Shown here in pieces: positions 18,169-26,983 of a stretch of DNA of 64,000 nt (within the stretch, counting starts at the first letter, position 1; each line of letters starts with the position of its first letter). Source of the stretch: Siccirubricoccus phaeus (GTDB lineage: Bacteria > Pseudomonadota > Alphaproteobacteria > Acetobacterales > Acetobacteraceae); contig NZ_SRXO01000018.1 in NCBI RefSeq assembly GCF_008360935.1, forward strand, positions 1-64,000, in the 5' to 3' direction. The notes under the pieces were generated by a model. It was not told the origin of the DNA and did no database searches. It saw only the letters and a program-made list of their open reading frames with translations. Made by a program: the position numbers and the translations under genes.

Positions 18169-18303
18169 ATGCACATCTGCGAGATTGGCGTCATCGCAAC
18201 GCCAGCCCGGGACGTGCCGCCCATGTTCCAGCATTTGCTCCTCCGCCTGCATCGCTGGTTCACCTATCGGCCGGAGCGCCGCTACATGCGGGGCCCGGCC
18301 TGA
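18169..18303 (+). CDS. Small ORF 2 with YRPERRYM motif
   Basis: This 44-codon ORF ends in LLRLHRWFTYRPERRYMRGPA, parallel to small ORF 1 (LQRLRHWLNYRPERRYMGGAA). The ATG at 18169 is one option. The ATG at 18223 would give only the 26-residue conserved part. Sequences upstream of both ORFs share GGTC(C)TCT and GCCCC blocks, consistent with an old tandem duplication. Function unknown. Confidence 0.5.
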   Translation: MHICEIGVIATPARDVPPMFQHLLLRLHRWFTYRPERRYMRGPA

Positions 18304-18493
18304 GGGCCAGCGGCGCAGGCCGGCCGGTCCGTGCCGGCCGTGGCACCATGCGCTAGCTTGCCTTTCGCCTGGATGCCGCGGATCCGTCGGTGCCACCGGC
18401 ATCGGGCGGCGTCGCGGCGGTGCCGCGACCCTGGCCAGGGCGCCGAAGCCCTCGCCCGACCGCTGCCGGAACCTTCCTGCCACAGGCCCCGGG

Positions 18494-19225
18494 TCAGCGC
18501 GCCGGCGCGTCGGGATCCTCCAGCACGGCGGGGGCCTCGGTGGTGCTGCGGCCCAGCTCGGCGTCGCGGTGCTGCCGCCACAGGCTGCGCAGCCGGGCGT
18601 AGAGGTCGAGGGAGGTCGCCTCGATCTCGTCCAGCGTCTCGATGTTCCGCTCCCGCGTATCGATGCCGCTGACCACGCCCTGGCCAAGGCTCGCCTCCAC
18701 CGGGATCACCCAGGTGATCGGGTTGAGGAAGCCGTCGCTGACCACCCCCACCAGCTCCCGCGGGTTGGAGGGGCCGAGCACCGGCACCATCAGGAAGGGC
18801 CCGTCCGGCAGGCCCCAGACATAAAGGGTCTGGCCGAAATCCCGGATGATGCGGGGCGGGCCGCCGACGCTCTCCAGGTCGAACATCCCGCCCAGCCCGC
18901 CGATGGAGTTGATGACGAAGCGCAGCAGGCTCTGCGCCGCCATGTCCGGCTGCCCCTGCAGCAGGGCGTTCACCGCCACCACCGGCTCATTCATGTTCTG
19001 CAGGACGTTGTGGATGCGGGCGCGGGTCCAGTCGCCGACGCTGTTGCGGTAGAAGACCGCCACCGGCCGGAAGATGTTCCGGTCCAGCGCCATGTTCACG
19101 TCCAGCACCTGGCGGTTGGTGGCTTCCAGCGGGTCGGTCGGGTCGGTGACGGGGCCCTGGGTGGCGCAGCCGGCCAGCAGGGCAACCAGCGGGAGAGAGC
19201 GGCGAAAAGCGGAAAGACGGCGCAT
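18494..19225 (-). CDS. mlaA: MlaA (VacJ) outer-membrane lipoprotein
   Basis: The 243-residue lipoprotein has a lipobox LLAGC with C20. MlaA signatures include DPLEATNRQVLDVNMALDRN, PVAVFYRNSVGDWTRARIHNVL and the helical plug region. MlaA removes mislocalised phospholipid from the outer leaflet of the outer membrane and passes it to the Mla system. The other mla genes are not in the window. It diverges from hpnI with 76 bp between, so a lipid-asymmetry gene and hopanoid genes share a promoter region. Confidence 0.92.
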   Translation of the reverse strand: MRRLSAFRRSLPLVALLAGCATQGPVTDPTDPLEATNRQVLDVNMALDRNIFRPVAVFYRNSVGDWTRARIHNVLQNMNEPVVAVNALLQGQPDMAAQSLLRFVINSIGGLGGMFDLESVGGPPRIIRDFGQTLYVWGLPDGPFLMVPVLGPSNPRELVGVVSDGFLNPITWVIPVEASLGQGVVSGIDTRERNIETLDEIEATSLDLYARLRSLWRQHRDAELGRSTTEAPAVLEDPDAPAR

Positions 19226-19301
19226 GCGGGAGCCCTGACAGGGGCCGGTACCCTAGCCCAGCCGAAGCCCGGCCGGCGATCCCCCCGGCGGCACCGCGCC
19301 G

Positions 19302-20429
19302 ATGGCTGAGGCGCTGGGGTGGCTGGCGCTCGCCCTGACCCTGGCCGGGCTGGGCTGGGCGGCGATGGCGGGGCGGGCGGTCTGGCGCCTGGCGGCAGCG
19401 GCGCCGGCCCGGGCGCCGGCCCTGCCGGCCAGCGTCCTGAAGCCGCTGCATGGCGCCGATCCGGCGCTCGCCGCCAACCTGGCCGCGACGCTCGGCCAGC
19501 GCCACGCCGCCCCCTTCGAGGTGCTGGCCGGGGTGAACGACGTCGCCGATGCCGCCGCGCCGGTGGCGAAGGCGGCCTTCGCCGACGCGCCGGATGCAAG
19601 GCTGCTGGCGGGCGGGGCGGTGCTGGGGCCGAATCGGAAGGTCTCGCAGCTCATCCACCTGGCGGCGGCGGCGCGGCACGGGGTGCTGGTCATCGCCGAT
19701 GCGGACATGGCCGTGCCGCCGCACTGGCTGACCGCGGTGACGGCGCCGCTGGCGGAGCCCGGGGTGGGGCTGGTCACCTGCCTCTATCGCGGCGAGCCGG
19801 CGGATGGCGCGCTGTGGTCCCGGCTCGGCGCCCTCTGGATCGACTGGCAATTCCTGCCGAACGCGGCGCTGGGCGAGGCCTTCGGCCAGGCCCAGGGCTG
19901 CTACGGCGCCACCATGGCGCTGCGGGCCGAGACCCTGGCGGCGCTGGGCGGCTTCGAGTCGCTGGTCGGGCTGCTGGCGGATGACCATGCCCTCGGGGTG
20001 GCGGTGCGGCGGCTGGGGCTGCGCGTGGTGGTGGCGCCCGTCATCCCCGGCCATGTCCAGGCGGAGCCCAGCCTGCTGGCCCTGGCCCGGCATGAATTGC
20101 GCTGGCTGCGAACGCTCAGGCTGCTGAACCTGCCAGGCTATGCCGGGATGGTGGTGACCTTCCCGCTGGTCTGGGGGGCGGTGGCGGCTTTGCTGCTGCC
20201 GGGCTGGGGCCCATGGGCCCTGGCAGCGGGGCTGGCGGGGCGGCTGGGGCTGGCCCTGGCGGTGGACCGGGCGCTGGGGCGGGGGGTGCGGCCGGGGCTT
20301 CTGGCGCTTCTGCCCCTGCGCGACGCGCTCTCCTTCGCTATATGGGGGTTCGGGCTGGCCCGCGGCACGGTGGTGTGGCAGGGCCGGCGCTATCGGATGG
20401 ACCGCGATGGCGGGATGATCGAGGCATGA
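19302..20429 (+). CDS. hpnI: Hopanoid glycosyltransferase HpnI
   Basis: The 375-residue membrane-anchored family 2 glycosyltransferase adds N-acetylglucosamine to bacteriohopanetetrol. An N-terminal membrane helix is followed by the HpnI-typical VLKPLHGADPALAANL. The nucleotide-binding DADMAVP and acceptor-site LLADDHALG and HELRWLRTLR follow, and then C-terminal membrane helices. It is followed, with an ATGA overlap, by hpnJ. This order is the conserved hopanoid side-chain module. Confidence 0.92.
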   Translation: MAEALGWLALALTLAGLGWAAMAGRAVWRLAAAAPARAPALPASVLKPLHGADPALAANLAATLGQRHAAPFEVLAGVNDVADAAAPVAKAAFADAPDARLLAGGAVLGPNRKVSQLIHLAAAARHGVLVIADADMAVPPHWLTAVTAPLAEPGVGLVTCLYRGEPADGALWSRLGALWIDWQFLPNAALGEAFGQAQGCYGATMALRAETLAALGGFESLVGLLADDHALGVAVRRLGLRVVVAPVIPGHVQAEPSLLALARHELRWLRTLRLLNLPGYAGMVVTFPLVWGAVAALLLPGWGPWALAAGLAGRLGLALAVDRALGRGVRPGLLALLPLRDALSFAIWGFGLARGTVVWQGRRYRMDRDGGMIEA

Positions 20430-21883
20430 TGCGCACCCTGTTCCTGCAGGCCCCTTCCTTCGACGGCTTCGATGGCGGCGCCGGCTCCCGCTACCAGGCG
20501 AAGCGGGAGATCAAGAGCTTCTGGTTCCCCACCTGGCTGGCCCAGCCGGCGGCGCTGGTGCCGAACAGCAAGCTGGTGGATGCGCCGCCGCACAAGCAGA
20601 CCCTGGCCGATGTACTGCCCATGGCGAGGCAGCATGACCTGGTGGTGCTGCACACCTCGACGCCGAGCTTCGCCTCCGACGTGAAGGTGGCGGAGGCGCT
20701 GAAGGCGGAGAACCAGAACCTCAAGGTCGGGCTGATCGGCGCCAAGGTGGCGGTGCAGGCGGAGGAGAGCCTGCGCGATGCCAAGGTGGTGGATTTCGTT
20801 GCCCGCAACGAATTCGACTTCACCATCAAGGACGTGGCGGATGAGGTGCCCTGGGCCTCGATCAAGGGCCTGTCCTACCGCAACGCCGAGGGCGTGATCG
20901 TCCACAACGCGGATCGCCCGATCCTTGAGGACATGGACAGCCTGCCCTTCGTCAGCCCGATCTACCGGCGCGATTTGAGCTACGAGAAATACTTCATCGG
21001 CTACCTGAAGCACCCCTATGTCTCGATCTACACGGGGCGAGGCTGCAAGAGCCGCTGCACCTTCTGCCTCTGGCCGCAGACCGTGGGCGGGCACCGCTAC
21101 CGCACCCGCTCGGTCGAGAACGTGATCGAGGAGATCCGCTACATCCGGAACAATTTCCCCGGCCTCAAGGAAATCTTCTTCGACGACGACACCTTCACCG
21201 ACAACCTGCCCCGCGCCGAGGCGATCGCGCGGGAGATGGGCAAGCTCGGCGTCACCTGGTCCTGCAACGCCAAGGCCAACGTCCCGCGCGAGACGCTGAA
21301 GGTGCTGAAGGAGGGCGGGCTGCGCCTGCTGCTGGTGGGCTACGAAAGCGGCAACCAGCAGATCCTGCACAACATCAAGAAGGGCATGCGGATCGACGTC
21401 GCCAAGAAGTTCAGCAAGGATTGCCGCGAGCTGGGCATCGCCATCCATGGCACCTTCATCCTCGGCCTGCCCGGGGAGACGAAGGAGACCATCGAGGAGA
21501 CGATCCGCTTCGCCATCGAGACCAACCCGCACACCCTGCAGGTCTCGCTGGCGGCGCCCTACCCCGGCACCTTCCTGTTCGAGCAGGCGGCGAAGGAAGG
21601 CTGGCTGGACACCGCGAACACCGAATACGTGGACGCGCATGGCGTGCAGATCGCGCCGCTGGCCTATCCGCATCTCAGCCACTCGGAGATCTTCGACAGC
21701 GTCGAGACCTTCTACCGGCGCTTCTACTTCCGCGCGCCGAAGATCGCGGCGATCTGCGGCGAGATGGTGCGCGACCGGCAGATGCTGGTGCGGCGGCTGC
21801 GCGAGGGGGTGGAGTTCTTCGGCTTCCTGCGCGAGCGGGCGAAGGCGAGCGCCCAAGGGAAAGCCGAGCAGAAGGCGGCGTAG
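20426..21883 (+). CDS. hpnJ: Hopanoid radical SAM protein HpnJ
   Basis: The 485-residue protein has an N-terminal B12-binding-like domain and a radical SAM domain with the cluster motif CKSRCTFC (C207, C211, C214). IFFDDDTFTDN and LLVGYESGNQQILHNIKKGM are also present. HpnJ is required for the ring contraction that forms the cyclitol ether of composite hopanoids. Two consecutive ATG codons overlap the hpnI stop. The normal next gene, hpnK, is displaced by about 790 bp because of an opposite-strand toxin-antitoxin pair. Confidence 0.93.
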   Translation: MMRTLFLQAPSFDGFDGGAGSRYQAKREIKSFWFPTWLAQPAALVPNSKLVDAPPHKQTLADVLPMARQHDLVVLHTSTPSFASDVKVAEALKAENQNLKVGLIGAKVAVQAEESLRDAKVVDFVARNEFDFTIKDVADEVPWASIKGLSYRNAEGVIVHNADRPILEDMDSLPFVSPIYRRDLSYEKYFIGYLKHPYVSIYTGRGCKSRCTFCLWPQTVGGHRYRTRSVENVIEEIRYIRNNFPGLKEIFFDDDTFTDNLPRAEAIAREMGKLGVTWSCNAKANVPRETLKVLKEGGLRLLLVGYESGNQQILHNIKKGMRIDVAKKFSKDCRELGIAIHGTFILGLPGETKETIEETIRFAIETNPHTLQVSLAAPYPGTFLFEQAAKEGWLDTANTEYVDAHGVQIAPLAYPHLSHSEIFDSVETFYRRFYFRAPKIAAICGEMVRDRQMLVRRLREGVEFFGFLRERAKASAQGKAEQKAA

Positions 21884-21934
21884 CGCCGCTGTGTCGAGGA
21901 GGGCGGCGCGCCGCGAGGCGCGCCTCGGCCCGGC

Positions 21935-22345
21935 CTACCCGGCGAAGGGGTTGCGCAGCGTCACGCCGCGCCAGGTGAAGCCGTGGTGCATGTCCTCGGT
22001 CAGTAGCGTCTCGCATTCCGCCTCGGCGGCGGCGGCCAGGACGACGCAATCCCAGAAGGCGAGGCGGTGCCGGGCGGCGATCTCCATCGCCTGCATCAGC
22101 GTCGCTTCGGTCGTGGGGATTGGCGTGCTGCGCTCGGCCCAGAAGCGGACAGCGCGGCTGGCGGCCTCTGCCTGCCATCGCGCCTTGCGGACCAGGACGG
22201 CGAACAACTCCCCCAGCGCCTGCACCGGCACCAGCACCGTCTCGCCCTCCAGCGGGCGGAGGATGGCGAGGGCGGAGGCCTTTCGCTCCGGACCGTTCAC
22301 CCCCTCGGCATAGACGAGGATGTTGGTGTCGAGCGCGACCCGCAC
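21935..22345 (-). CDS. PIN-domain toxin (VapC-like)
   Basis: The 136-residue PIN domain has the expected acidic residues: D6 in MRVALDTNILVYAE, an E in ALGELFAVL, D in FWDCVVLAAA and D in LLTEDMHHG. PIN toxins cleave RNA. The start is GTG, one base after the antitoxin stop, so the two are coupled. The pair lies antisense inside the hopanoid operon. Confidence 0.88.
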   Translation of the reverse strand: MRVALDTNILVYAEGVNGPERKASALAILRPLEGETVLVPVQALGELFAVLVRKARWQAEAASRAVRFWAERSTPIPTTEATLMQAMEIAARHRLAFWDCVVLAAAAEAECETLLTEDMHHGFTWRGVTLRNPFAG

Positions 22346-22346
22346 C

Positions 22347-22595
22347 TCAATCGCGCTCGTAGAGCTCGTCCCGCGTCCAGGGGCCGATGCCGGGCTCCAT
22401 GGCCGGCTGGGACTCCAGCCTTGCCATCAGCTCCCTCCAGGCCTTGCGCCGCTTCTCCGCCTCCGCCGTCGCCGGGATGATGCGGGCCACGGGCTGGCCG
22501 TGGGAGGTGATGGTGAAGCTCTTGCCCTGCTCCACCTCCCGCAGCAGGCGGGAGAAGTGGCGGTTGGCCTCGGTGGCGGGGATGGTTTCGGTCAT
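22347..22595 (-). CDS. Phd/YefM-type antitoxin
   Basis: The 82-residue protein begins MTETIPATEANRHFSRLLRE and continues GKSFTITSHGQPVARIIPAT, the Phd/YefM DNA-binding and dimerisation pattern. The basic, charged C terminus would wrap the toxin. Combination of a Phd-type antitoxin with a PIN toxin is well known. Such antitoxins usually repress their own promoter, which would lie in the 76 bp before hpnK. Confidence 0.86.
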   Translation of the reverse strand: MTETIPATEANRHFSRLLREVEQGKSFTITSHGQPVARIIPATAEAEKRRKAWRELMARLESQPAMEPGIGPWTRDELYERD

Positions 22596-22671
22596 GCGGC
22601 GAATCTAGGTAATCTCACTACCGGCCACAAGCGCATTGCGCCCGGGCGGCCGCCGGGGCAGACCCCGCCGC

Positions 22672-23490
22672 GTGACCCGCCGCCTCATCCTCAACGCCGA
22701 CGACCTCGGCCTCTCCCCCCAGGTGAACGCCGCCATCGAGCAGGCGCACCGCGAGGGCGTGCTGACCGCCGCCAGCCTGATGGTGGGCGAGCCGGCCGCC
22801 GCCGAGGGGGTGGCGGTGGCGCGGCGCAATCCGGGGCTGGCCATCGGGCTGCACCTGACGCTGACGGATGGCACCCCCGCCCTGCCGCCGGAGCGCATCC
22901 CGGCCCTGGTCCAGGCGAATGGCCGCTTCCGCGACGACATGGCGGGGCTGGGCCTTGCCCTCGCCATCTCCCGCGCCGCGCGGGCGCAGTTGGCGGCCGA
23001 GATCGCGGCGCAGCTCGACGCCTTCGCCGCCACCGGCCTGCCCTGTGACCATCTGAACGCCCATAAGCACTACCATCTGCATCCGGTGATCGCCGCCATC
23101 GCCCTTCGCCTCGCCGCCGTGCGCGGCATCCGCGCGATCCGCATCCCCTGGGAACCGCCTGCCCTGGTCCCTGGCGCGCCGCGCTTGCTGTGGCCGATGA
23201 CGCGCTGGCTGCGCCTGCTGGCGCGCCGCCATGGCCTCAGGGCGCCGGCCCGGGTGGTGGGCCTTGCCTGGTCCGGGGCCTTCACCGCGGCGCGGCTGGC
23301 CGAGGTGCTGCCCCGCCTGCCCGAAGGCGTGACGGAGATCTACCTGCATCCCGCCACCGCAGGCGGCTTCCCCGGCGCCGCGCCAGGCTACCGCTATGCG
23401 GAGGAGCTGGCGGCGCTGCTGGACCCGCGCGTACGGGCCGCCTGCGCCGGCCTGCCGCGCGGCGGCTATCGGGAGATGCTGGGCGCATGA
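22672..23490 (+). CDS. hpnK: Hopanoid deacetylase HpnK (YdjC/ChbG family)
   Basis: The 272-residue protein removes the acetyl group from the GlcNAc added by HpnI. Metal-site residues are visible in LILNADDLGLS (D10, D11) and HLNAHKHYHLHP, and a catalytic histidine lies in IGLHLTLTDG. The GTG at 22672 is chosen because it places NADD near the N terminus as in other HpnK proteins; the ATG 12 codons earlier gives only an arginine-rich tail. It overlaps hpnL by 4 bp. Confidence 0.92.
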   Translation: MTRRLILNADDLGLSPQVNAAIEQAHREGVLTAASLMVGEPAAAEGVAVARRNPGLAIGLHLTLTDGTPALPPERIPALVQANGRFRDDMAGLGLALAISRAARAQLAAEIAAQLDAFAATGLPCDHLNAHKHYHLHPVIAAIALRLAAVRGIRAIRIPWEPPALVPGAPRLLWPMTRWLRLLARRHGLRAPARVVGLAWSGAFTAARLAEVLPRLPEGVTEIYLHPATAGGFPGAAPGYRYAEELAALLDPRVRAACAGLPRGGYREMLGA

Positions 23491-24458
23491 GCCGGCTTGG
23501 CCTTCTGTTGGCGCTGGCCGGGCTGGCCGCGGCGCTGGCGCTGATCGCGCAGCAGGACCTTGCGGAAATCGGCGCGCTGCTGGCCACCGCCGGCTTCGGG
23601 CTGGTGCTGGCGGCGCTCGCCCACATCCCCTCCATGGCGCTGAACGGCCATGCCTGGCGATTGCTGCTGCCGCGGGCGCGGCGGCCCTCCGTGCTGGCGA
23701 TGACGGCCAATGTCTGGATCCGCGAATCGGTGAACGGGCTGCTGCCGGTGGCTCGCATCGGCGGCGAGATCGCCTCCTACCGCCTGCTGCGCGGCGAGGG
23801 GGTGGCGGTGGCCCCCGCCGCCGCCAGCCTGATGGTGGACATGGCCATCTCCATCCTCAGCCAGCTCGCCTTCGCCCTGCTGGGGCTGGCGCTGCTGGCC
23901 TGGGCGGGGGCCGGGATCGGCTGGGGCGGCATCGCGCTCGGCGCGCTGGCGGGGGTCGCGCTCGCCGCCGGCTTCATCCTGGCGCAGCGGGCGGATGTGC
24001 TCTCCCGCCTCGCCCGGCTGCTGAACGGCATCGCCGCCGGCCGCTTCCCGGCGCTGGAGGCGCATTCCGCCCGCATCGACCGCATGACGCGCCGGCTGTG
24101 GCGGGTGCGCGGCGCCATCCTTGGCTGCTTCCTGTGGCAGCTCGCCGGCTGGGCGGCGGGGGCGCTGGAGATCTGGCTGGCGCTGTACTTCCTCGGCTTC
24201 CCCGTCAGCGCCGCGGAGGCGCTGGCGATCGAGGCGCTGATCCAGGCCGTCTCCTCCGCCGCCTTCCTCGTCCCGGGTGCGCTGGGGTTGCAGGAGGCGG
24301 GGTTCCTCGGCCTCGGCCTGCTGCTCGGCCTGCCGGCGGAGGCCTCGGCGGCCCTGGCCATCGCCCGCCGGCTGCGCGATCTGGTGGTGTTCCTGCCGGG
24401 GCTGCTCGCCTGGGTCTGGGCGGAGCGGCGGATGGCGCGGGAGGCGGTGGCGGCCTAG
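23487..24458 (+). CDS. hpnL: Hopanoid-associated membrane protein HpnL
   Basis: The 323-residue polytopic protein has about eight hydrophobic segments. The family pattern includes ANVWIRESVNGLLPVARIGG, MAISILSQLAFALLGL and PGALGLQEAGFLGLG. It resembles the lysylphosphatidylglycerol synthase TM-like superfamily and is found with hopanoid genes, but its exact role is unknown. The start overlaps hpnK (ATGA). The upstream frame is a shadow. Confidence 0.9.
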   Translation: MSRLGLLLALAGLAAALALIAQQDLAEIGALLATAGFGLVLAALAHIPSMALNGHAWRLLLPRARRPSVLAMTANVWIRESVNGLLPVARIGGEIASYRLLRGEGVAVAPAAASLMVDMAISILSQLAFALLGLALLAWAGAGIGWGGIALGALAGVALAAGFILAQRADVLSRLARLLNGIAAGRFPALEAHSARIDRMTRRLWRVRGAILGCFLWQLAGWAAGALEIWLALYFLGFPVSAAEALAIEALIQAVSSAAFLVPGALGLQEAGFLGLGLLLGLPAEASAALAIARRLRDLVVFLPGLLAWVWAERRMAREAVAA

Positions 24459-24486
24459 CCTTTCGGCGAATCCTCGGAGGAAACCC

Positions 24487-25473
24487 ATGCCCGCACGCCG
24501 CGCCGTGCTGCTGGCCGCGCTCGCCGCTCCCCTGGCCGCCCCGCGCCTCGCCCGCGCCCAGGGGCCGGCCGCGTCCTTTCCCAGCCGCCCCTTGCGCATC
24601 ATCGTCCCGGCCGTCGCCGCCGGCGGCGCCGATACCGCGACCCGCATCCTCATCCCGCGCATGGCCGCCGAGCTCGGCCAGACCATCCTGGCGGACAACC
24701 GCCCCGGCGGCTCCGGCAACCTGGCCAATGAGCTCCTCGCCCAGGCCGCGCCGGACGGGCATACGCTGCAGATGGGCACCATCGGCAACCTCGCCGTGAA
24801 CCCGCTCATCCAGCGCAGCCTCGCCGTCGATCCGGTGCGGGACCTGACCCATATCGGCCTTGCCGTGCAGGTGACGAACCTGCTGGTGGCGCCGGTGGAC
24901 CGGCCCTGGCGCACCGTGGCGGAGCTGGTGGCGGCGGCGAAGGCGCGGCCCGGCACCCTCGCCTATGGCTCCTCCGGCGTCGGCTCGGCCGGGCACCTGG
25001 CCGGGGCGCTGCTGGACCAGGTGGCGGGGACGGAATGCGTGCATGTGCCCTATCGCGGCGGCGGGCAGCTCATCGCGGATATCCTCTCCGGCAAGGTGGA
25101 TTTCGCCTTCGCCACCGCCGCGACGACGCTGGAGCATGTGGAGACCGGCCGTTTGCGGGCGCTTGCCGTGCCTTCCGCCCAGCGCTCCGCCCTGGTGCCG
25201 GCCCTGCCGACCATGGCCGAGACGGGTTTGCCCGGCTACTCCGTGCTGAACTGGTACGCCCTGGTCGCCCCGCGCGGCCTGCCGTCTGCCGTCACCGCCC
25301 GGCTGAATGCCGCCCTCGGCGCGGCGCTCAGCGATGCCGAGGCGCAGCGCAAGCTGGCCGCCCAGGGCATCGAGCCCCTGCCGAGCAAGCCGGAGGAAGC
25401 CACCCGCTTCATGGCCGCCGAGGTGGCGAAATGGCGGGAGGTCGTGACGGCGGCCCGGATCGGCCTGGACTGA
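24487..25473 (+). CDS. Bug-family periplasmic binding protein 1
   Basis: The 328-residue protein starts with a signal peptide containing MPARRAVLLAALAAPLAAPRLARA. It is a tripartite-tricarboxylate-transporter receptor (Bug) with SRPLRIIVPAVAAGGADTATR, a ligand-loop NRPGGSGNLA and YGSSGVGSAGHLAG. A GGAGGA ribosome site precedes the ATG. It begins 28 bp after hpnL. TctA/TctB membrane partners are absent, as for most Bug proteins. The ligand is unknown, probably a carboxylate. Confidence 0.9.
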   Translation: MPARRAVLLAALAAPLAAPRLARAQGPAASFPSRPLRIIVPAVAAGGADTATRILIPRMAAELGQTILADNRPGGSGNLANELLAQAAPDGHTLQMGTIGNLAVNPLIQRSLAVDPVRDLTHIGLAVQVTNLLVAPVDRPWRTVAELVAAAKARPGTLAYGSSGVGSAGHLAGALLDQVAGTECVHVPYRGGGQLIADILSGKVDFAFATAATTLEHVETGRLRALAVPSAQRSALVPALPTMAETGLPGYSVLNWYALVAPRGLPSAVTARLNAALGAALSDAEAQRKLAAQGIEPLPSKPEEATRFMAAEVAKWREVVTAARIGLD

Positions 25474-25613
25474 ATTCCCGCTTGCCAAGGGCTCTCCGGC
25501 CTCGGGGAGCCGCCCATCGACGACGGCACCCCCATGCGGGAGGAGTTCGAGGAGGGAGAGCCCTCCTCGACCACGGCATGGGGTTTGCTGCTTCCGGTGG
25601 AAAGGAGGCCCCG

Positions 25614-26576
25614 ATGCCGTCTCGCCGCGCCCTGCTCGCCCTGCCCTTCCTGGCCACCGCCGCCCGGGCGCAGGAGGCCTGGCCCGCCCGCTCCCTCCGG
25701 GTCATCATCCCCTTCGCCCCGGGCGGCTCCTCGGACATCGCCGCCCGCATCGTGGCGCCGCGCCTCTCCGCCCTGCTCGGCCAGTCCCTGCTCATCGAGA
25801 ATCGCGGCGGCGCCGGCGGCAATGTCGCGGCGGAGGCCGCCGCGCGCGCCGCGCCGGACGGCTACACCCTGTTCCAGGGCAATATCGGCGTGCTGGCGGT
25901 GAACCCGACGCTCTATCGCAGCCCGACCTGGAACCCGGTGACGGATTTCGTCCCGATCTCCCACCTGCTCTCGGTCTTCTACGTCCTCGTCGCCCCGGCC
26001 GACCGGCCCTGGGGCAACCTGGCGGCGCTGATCGCCGCGGCGAAGGCGGCACCGGAGACGCTGAGCGCGGGGAATTCCGGCGTCGGCAGCATGGGCCACC
26101 TGGCGCAGGCGCTGTTCGACCAGTTGGCGGGGGTGAAGACGGTGCCGGTGCCCTATCGCGGCGGCGGGCCGCTGGCGAATGACGTGCTGGCGGGCAAGCT
26201 GGATTTCAGCTTCTCCACCGCGCCGACCGTGCTGCCGATGGTCGAATCCGGGCGGGTGAAGGCGTTGGCCGTCGGCACCGCCACGCGCAGCACCCTGCTG
26301 CCCCAGGTGCCGACCATGGTGGAGGCGGGGCTGCCCGGCTTCGAGGTGCCGAATTGGGATAGCTGGCTGGCGCCGCGCGGCACGCCGCCCGCCATCATCG
26401 CCCGGCTGCACACCGCCATGCGCCAGGTGCTGACCGAGAAGGAGGTGGTGGCGGAATTCGCCAGGCGCGGCATGGAAACCTTCCCCAGCAGCCCGGAGCA
26501 GCTCGGCGCCGAGATCCCCCGCCGCATCGCGCAATTCGCCCCTATCGTCCGCGCCACCGGGGCGACGCCCGATTGA
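25614..26576 (+). CDS. Bug-family periplasmic binding protein 2
   Basis: The 320-residue paralogue of the preceding gene has signal peptide MPSRRALLALPFLATAARA, SLRVIIPFAPGGSSDIAAR, ENRGGAGGNVAAEAAARAAP and SAGNSGVGSMGHLAQ. A strong AAAGGAGG site lies 5 nt before the ATG. The two Bug genes are similar throughout and probably arose by duplication. A short inverted repeat in the 140-bp spacer (TCGAGGAGGG with CCCTCCTCGA) could end the first message. Confidence 0.92.
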   Translation: MPSRRALLALPFLATAARAQEAWPARSLRVIIPFAPGGSSDIAARIVAPRLSALLGQSLLIENRGGAGGNVAAEAAARAAPDGYTLFQGNIGVLAVNPTLYRSPTWNPVTDFVPISHLLSVFYVLVAPADRPWGNLAALIAAAKAAPETLSAGNSGVGSMGHLAQALFDQLAGVKTVPVPYRGGGPLANDVLAGKLDFSFSTAPTVLPMVESGRVKALAVGTATRSTLLPQVPTMVEAGLPGFEVPNWDSWLAPRGTPPAIIARLHTAMRQVLTEKEVVAEFARRGMETFPSSPEQLGAEIPRRIAQFAPIVRATGATPD

Positions 26577-26983
26577 ATCTCCCGACGAAGCTGCCGGCGC
26601 AGCTTCGTGGCGGCCCCGGGAGTCGCTGGACGCCGGAGGCCTCGCACAGCCGGCCGCGGCGAAGCCGCGACCGGCATCGGGCGGCGTGCGTGGCGGCGGC
26701 GGCGCTGGGGCCAGGCGGTGGAACGCCCCGGCCGCCAGGGCGCATTCCGGGTTGCAAGACGGGCCATTCGCTCTCAACCTGTGCCGGCATCGCCTCCGGA
26801 TTGGGCGGCTTGCCTCGATTTTCTGCCGGGCTTGCAGCAATCCTGCAGAAGGCTTCGTGATATTTGCGCAGCGCCCCTCCAAGACGCTTGCCATTTGTCG
26901 CGACCTGTTCTCCAAGAGGGGTTTGGAAGGATCGGCGTCCTCCACCCCCGGGATGCGCCGCAGGAGACCGAAGAGTTCTAGAT
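26577..26983 (+). promoter_or_regulatory. Intergenic region: post-stop mosaic repeat, then long leader of the cold-shock gene
   Basis: The first 120 bp after the Bug stop are the post-stop hairpin mosaic (copy R4), with CGAAGCTGC-GCAGCTTCG and GGCCGCGGC-GCCGCG hairpins. The remaining nearly 290 bp have no ORF and lower GC (for example TTGCAGCAATCCTGCAG and TGATATTTGCG). They precede a cold-shock-domain gene. Long structured leaders are known for cspA-type genes, so an RNA-thermosensor-like leader is possible but unproven. Confidence 0.5.

Larger units (their letters stand above)
17724..18493. other. 770-bp region with two related tiny ORFs and a G-rich repeat
   Basis: No standard-size gene is supported. 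It contains the two YRPERRYM ORFs (listed separately). Between them, at about 17985-18090, is a G-rich segment (GGGGACTCGGGGCGGGGTTCGGGG, with a TGCCGGCACTGCCGGCA palindrome) of the type seen at 48690-48900. The final 180 bp before mlaA hold nothing recognisable. Confidence 0.6.
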
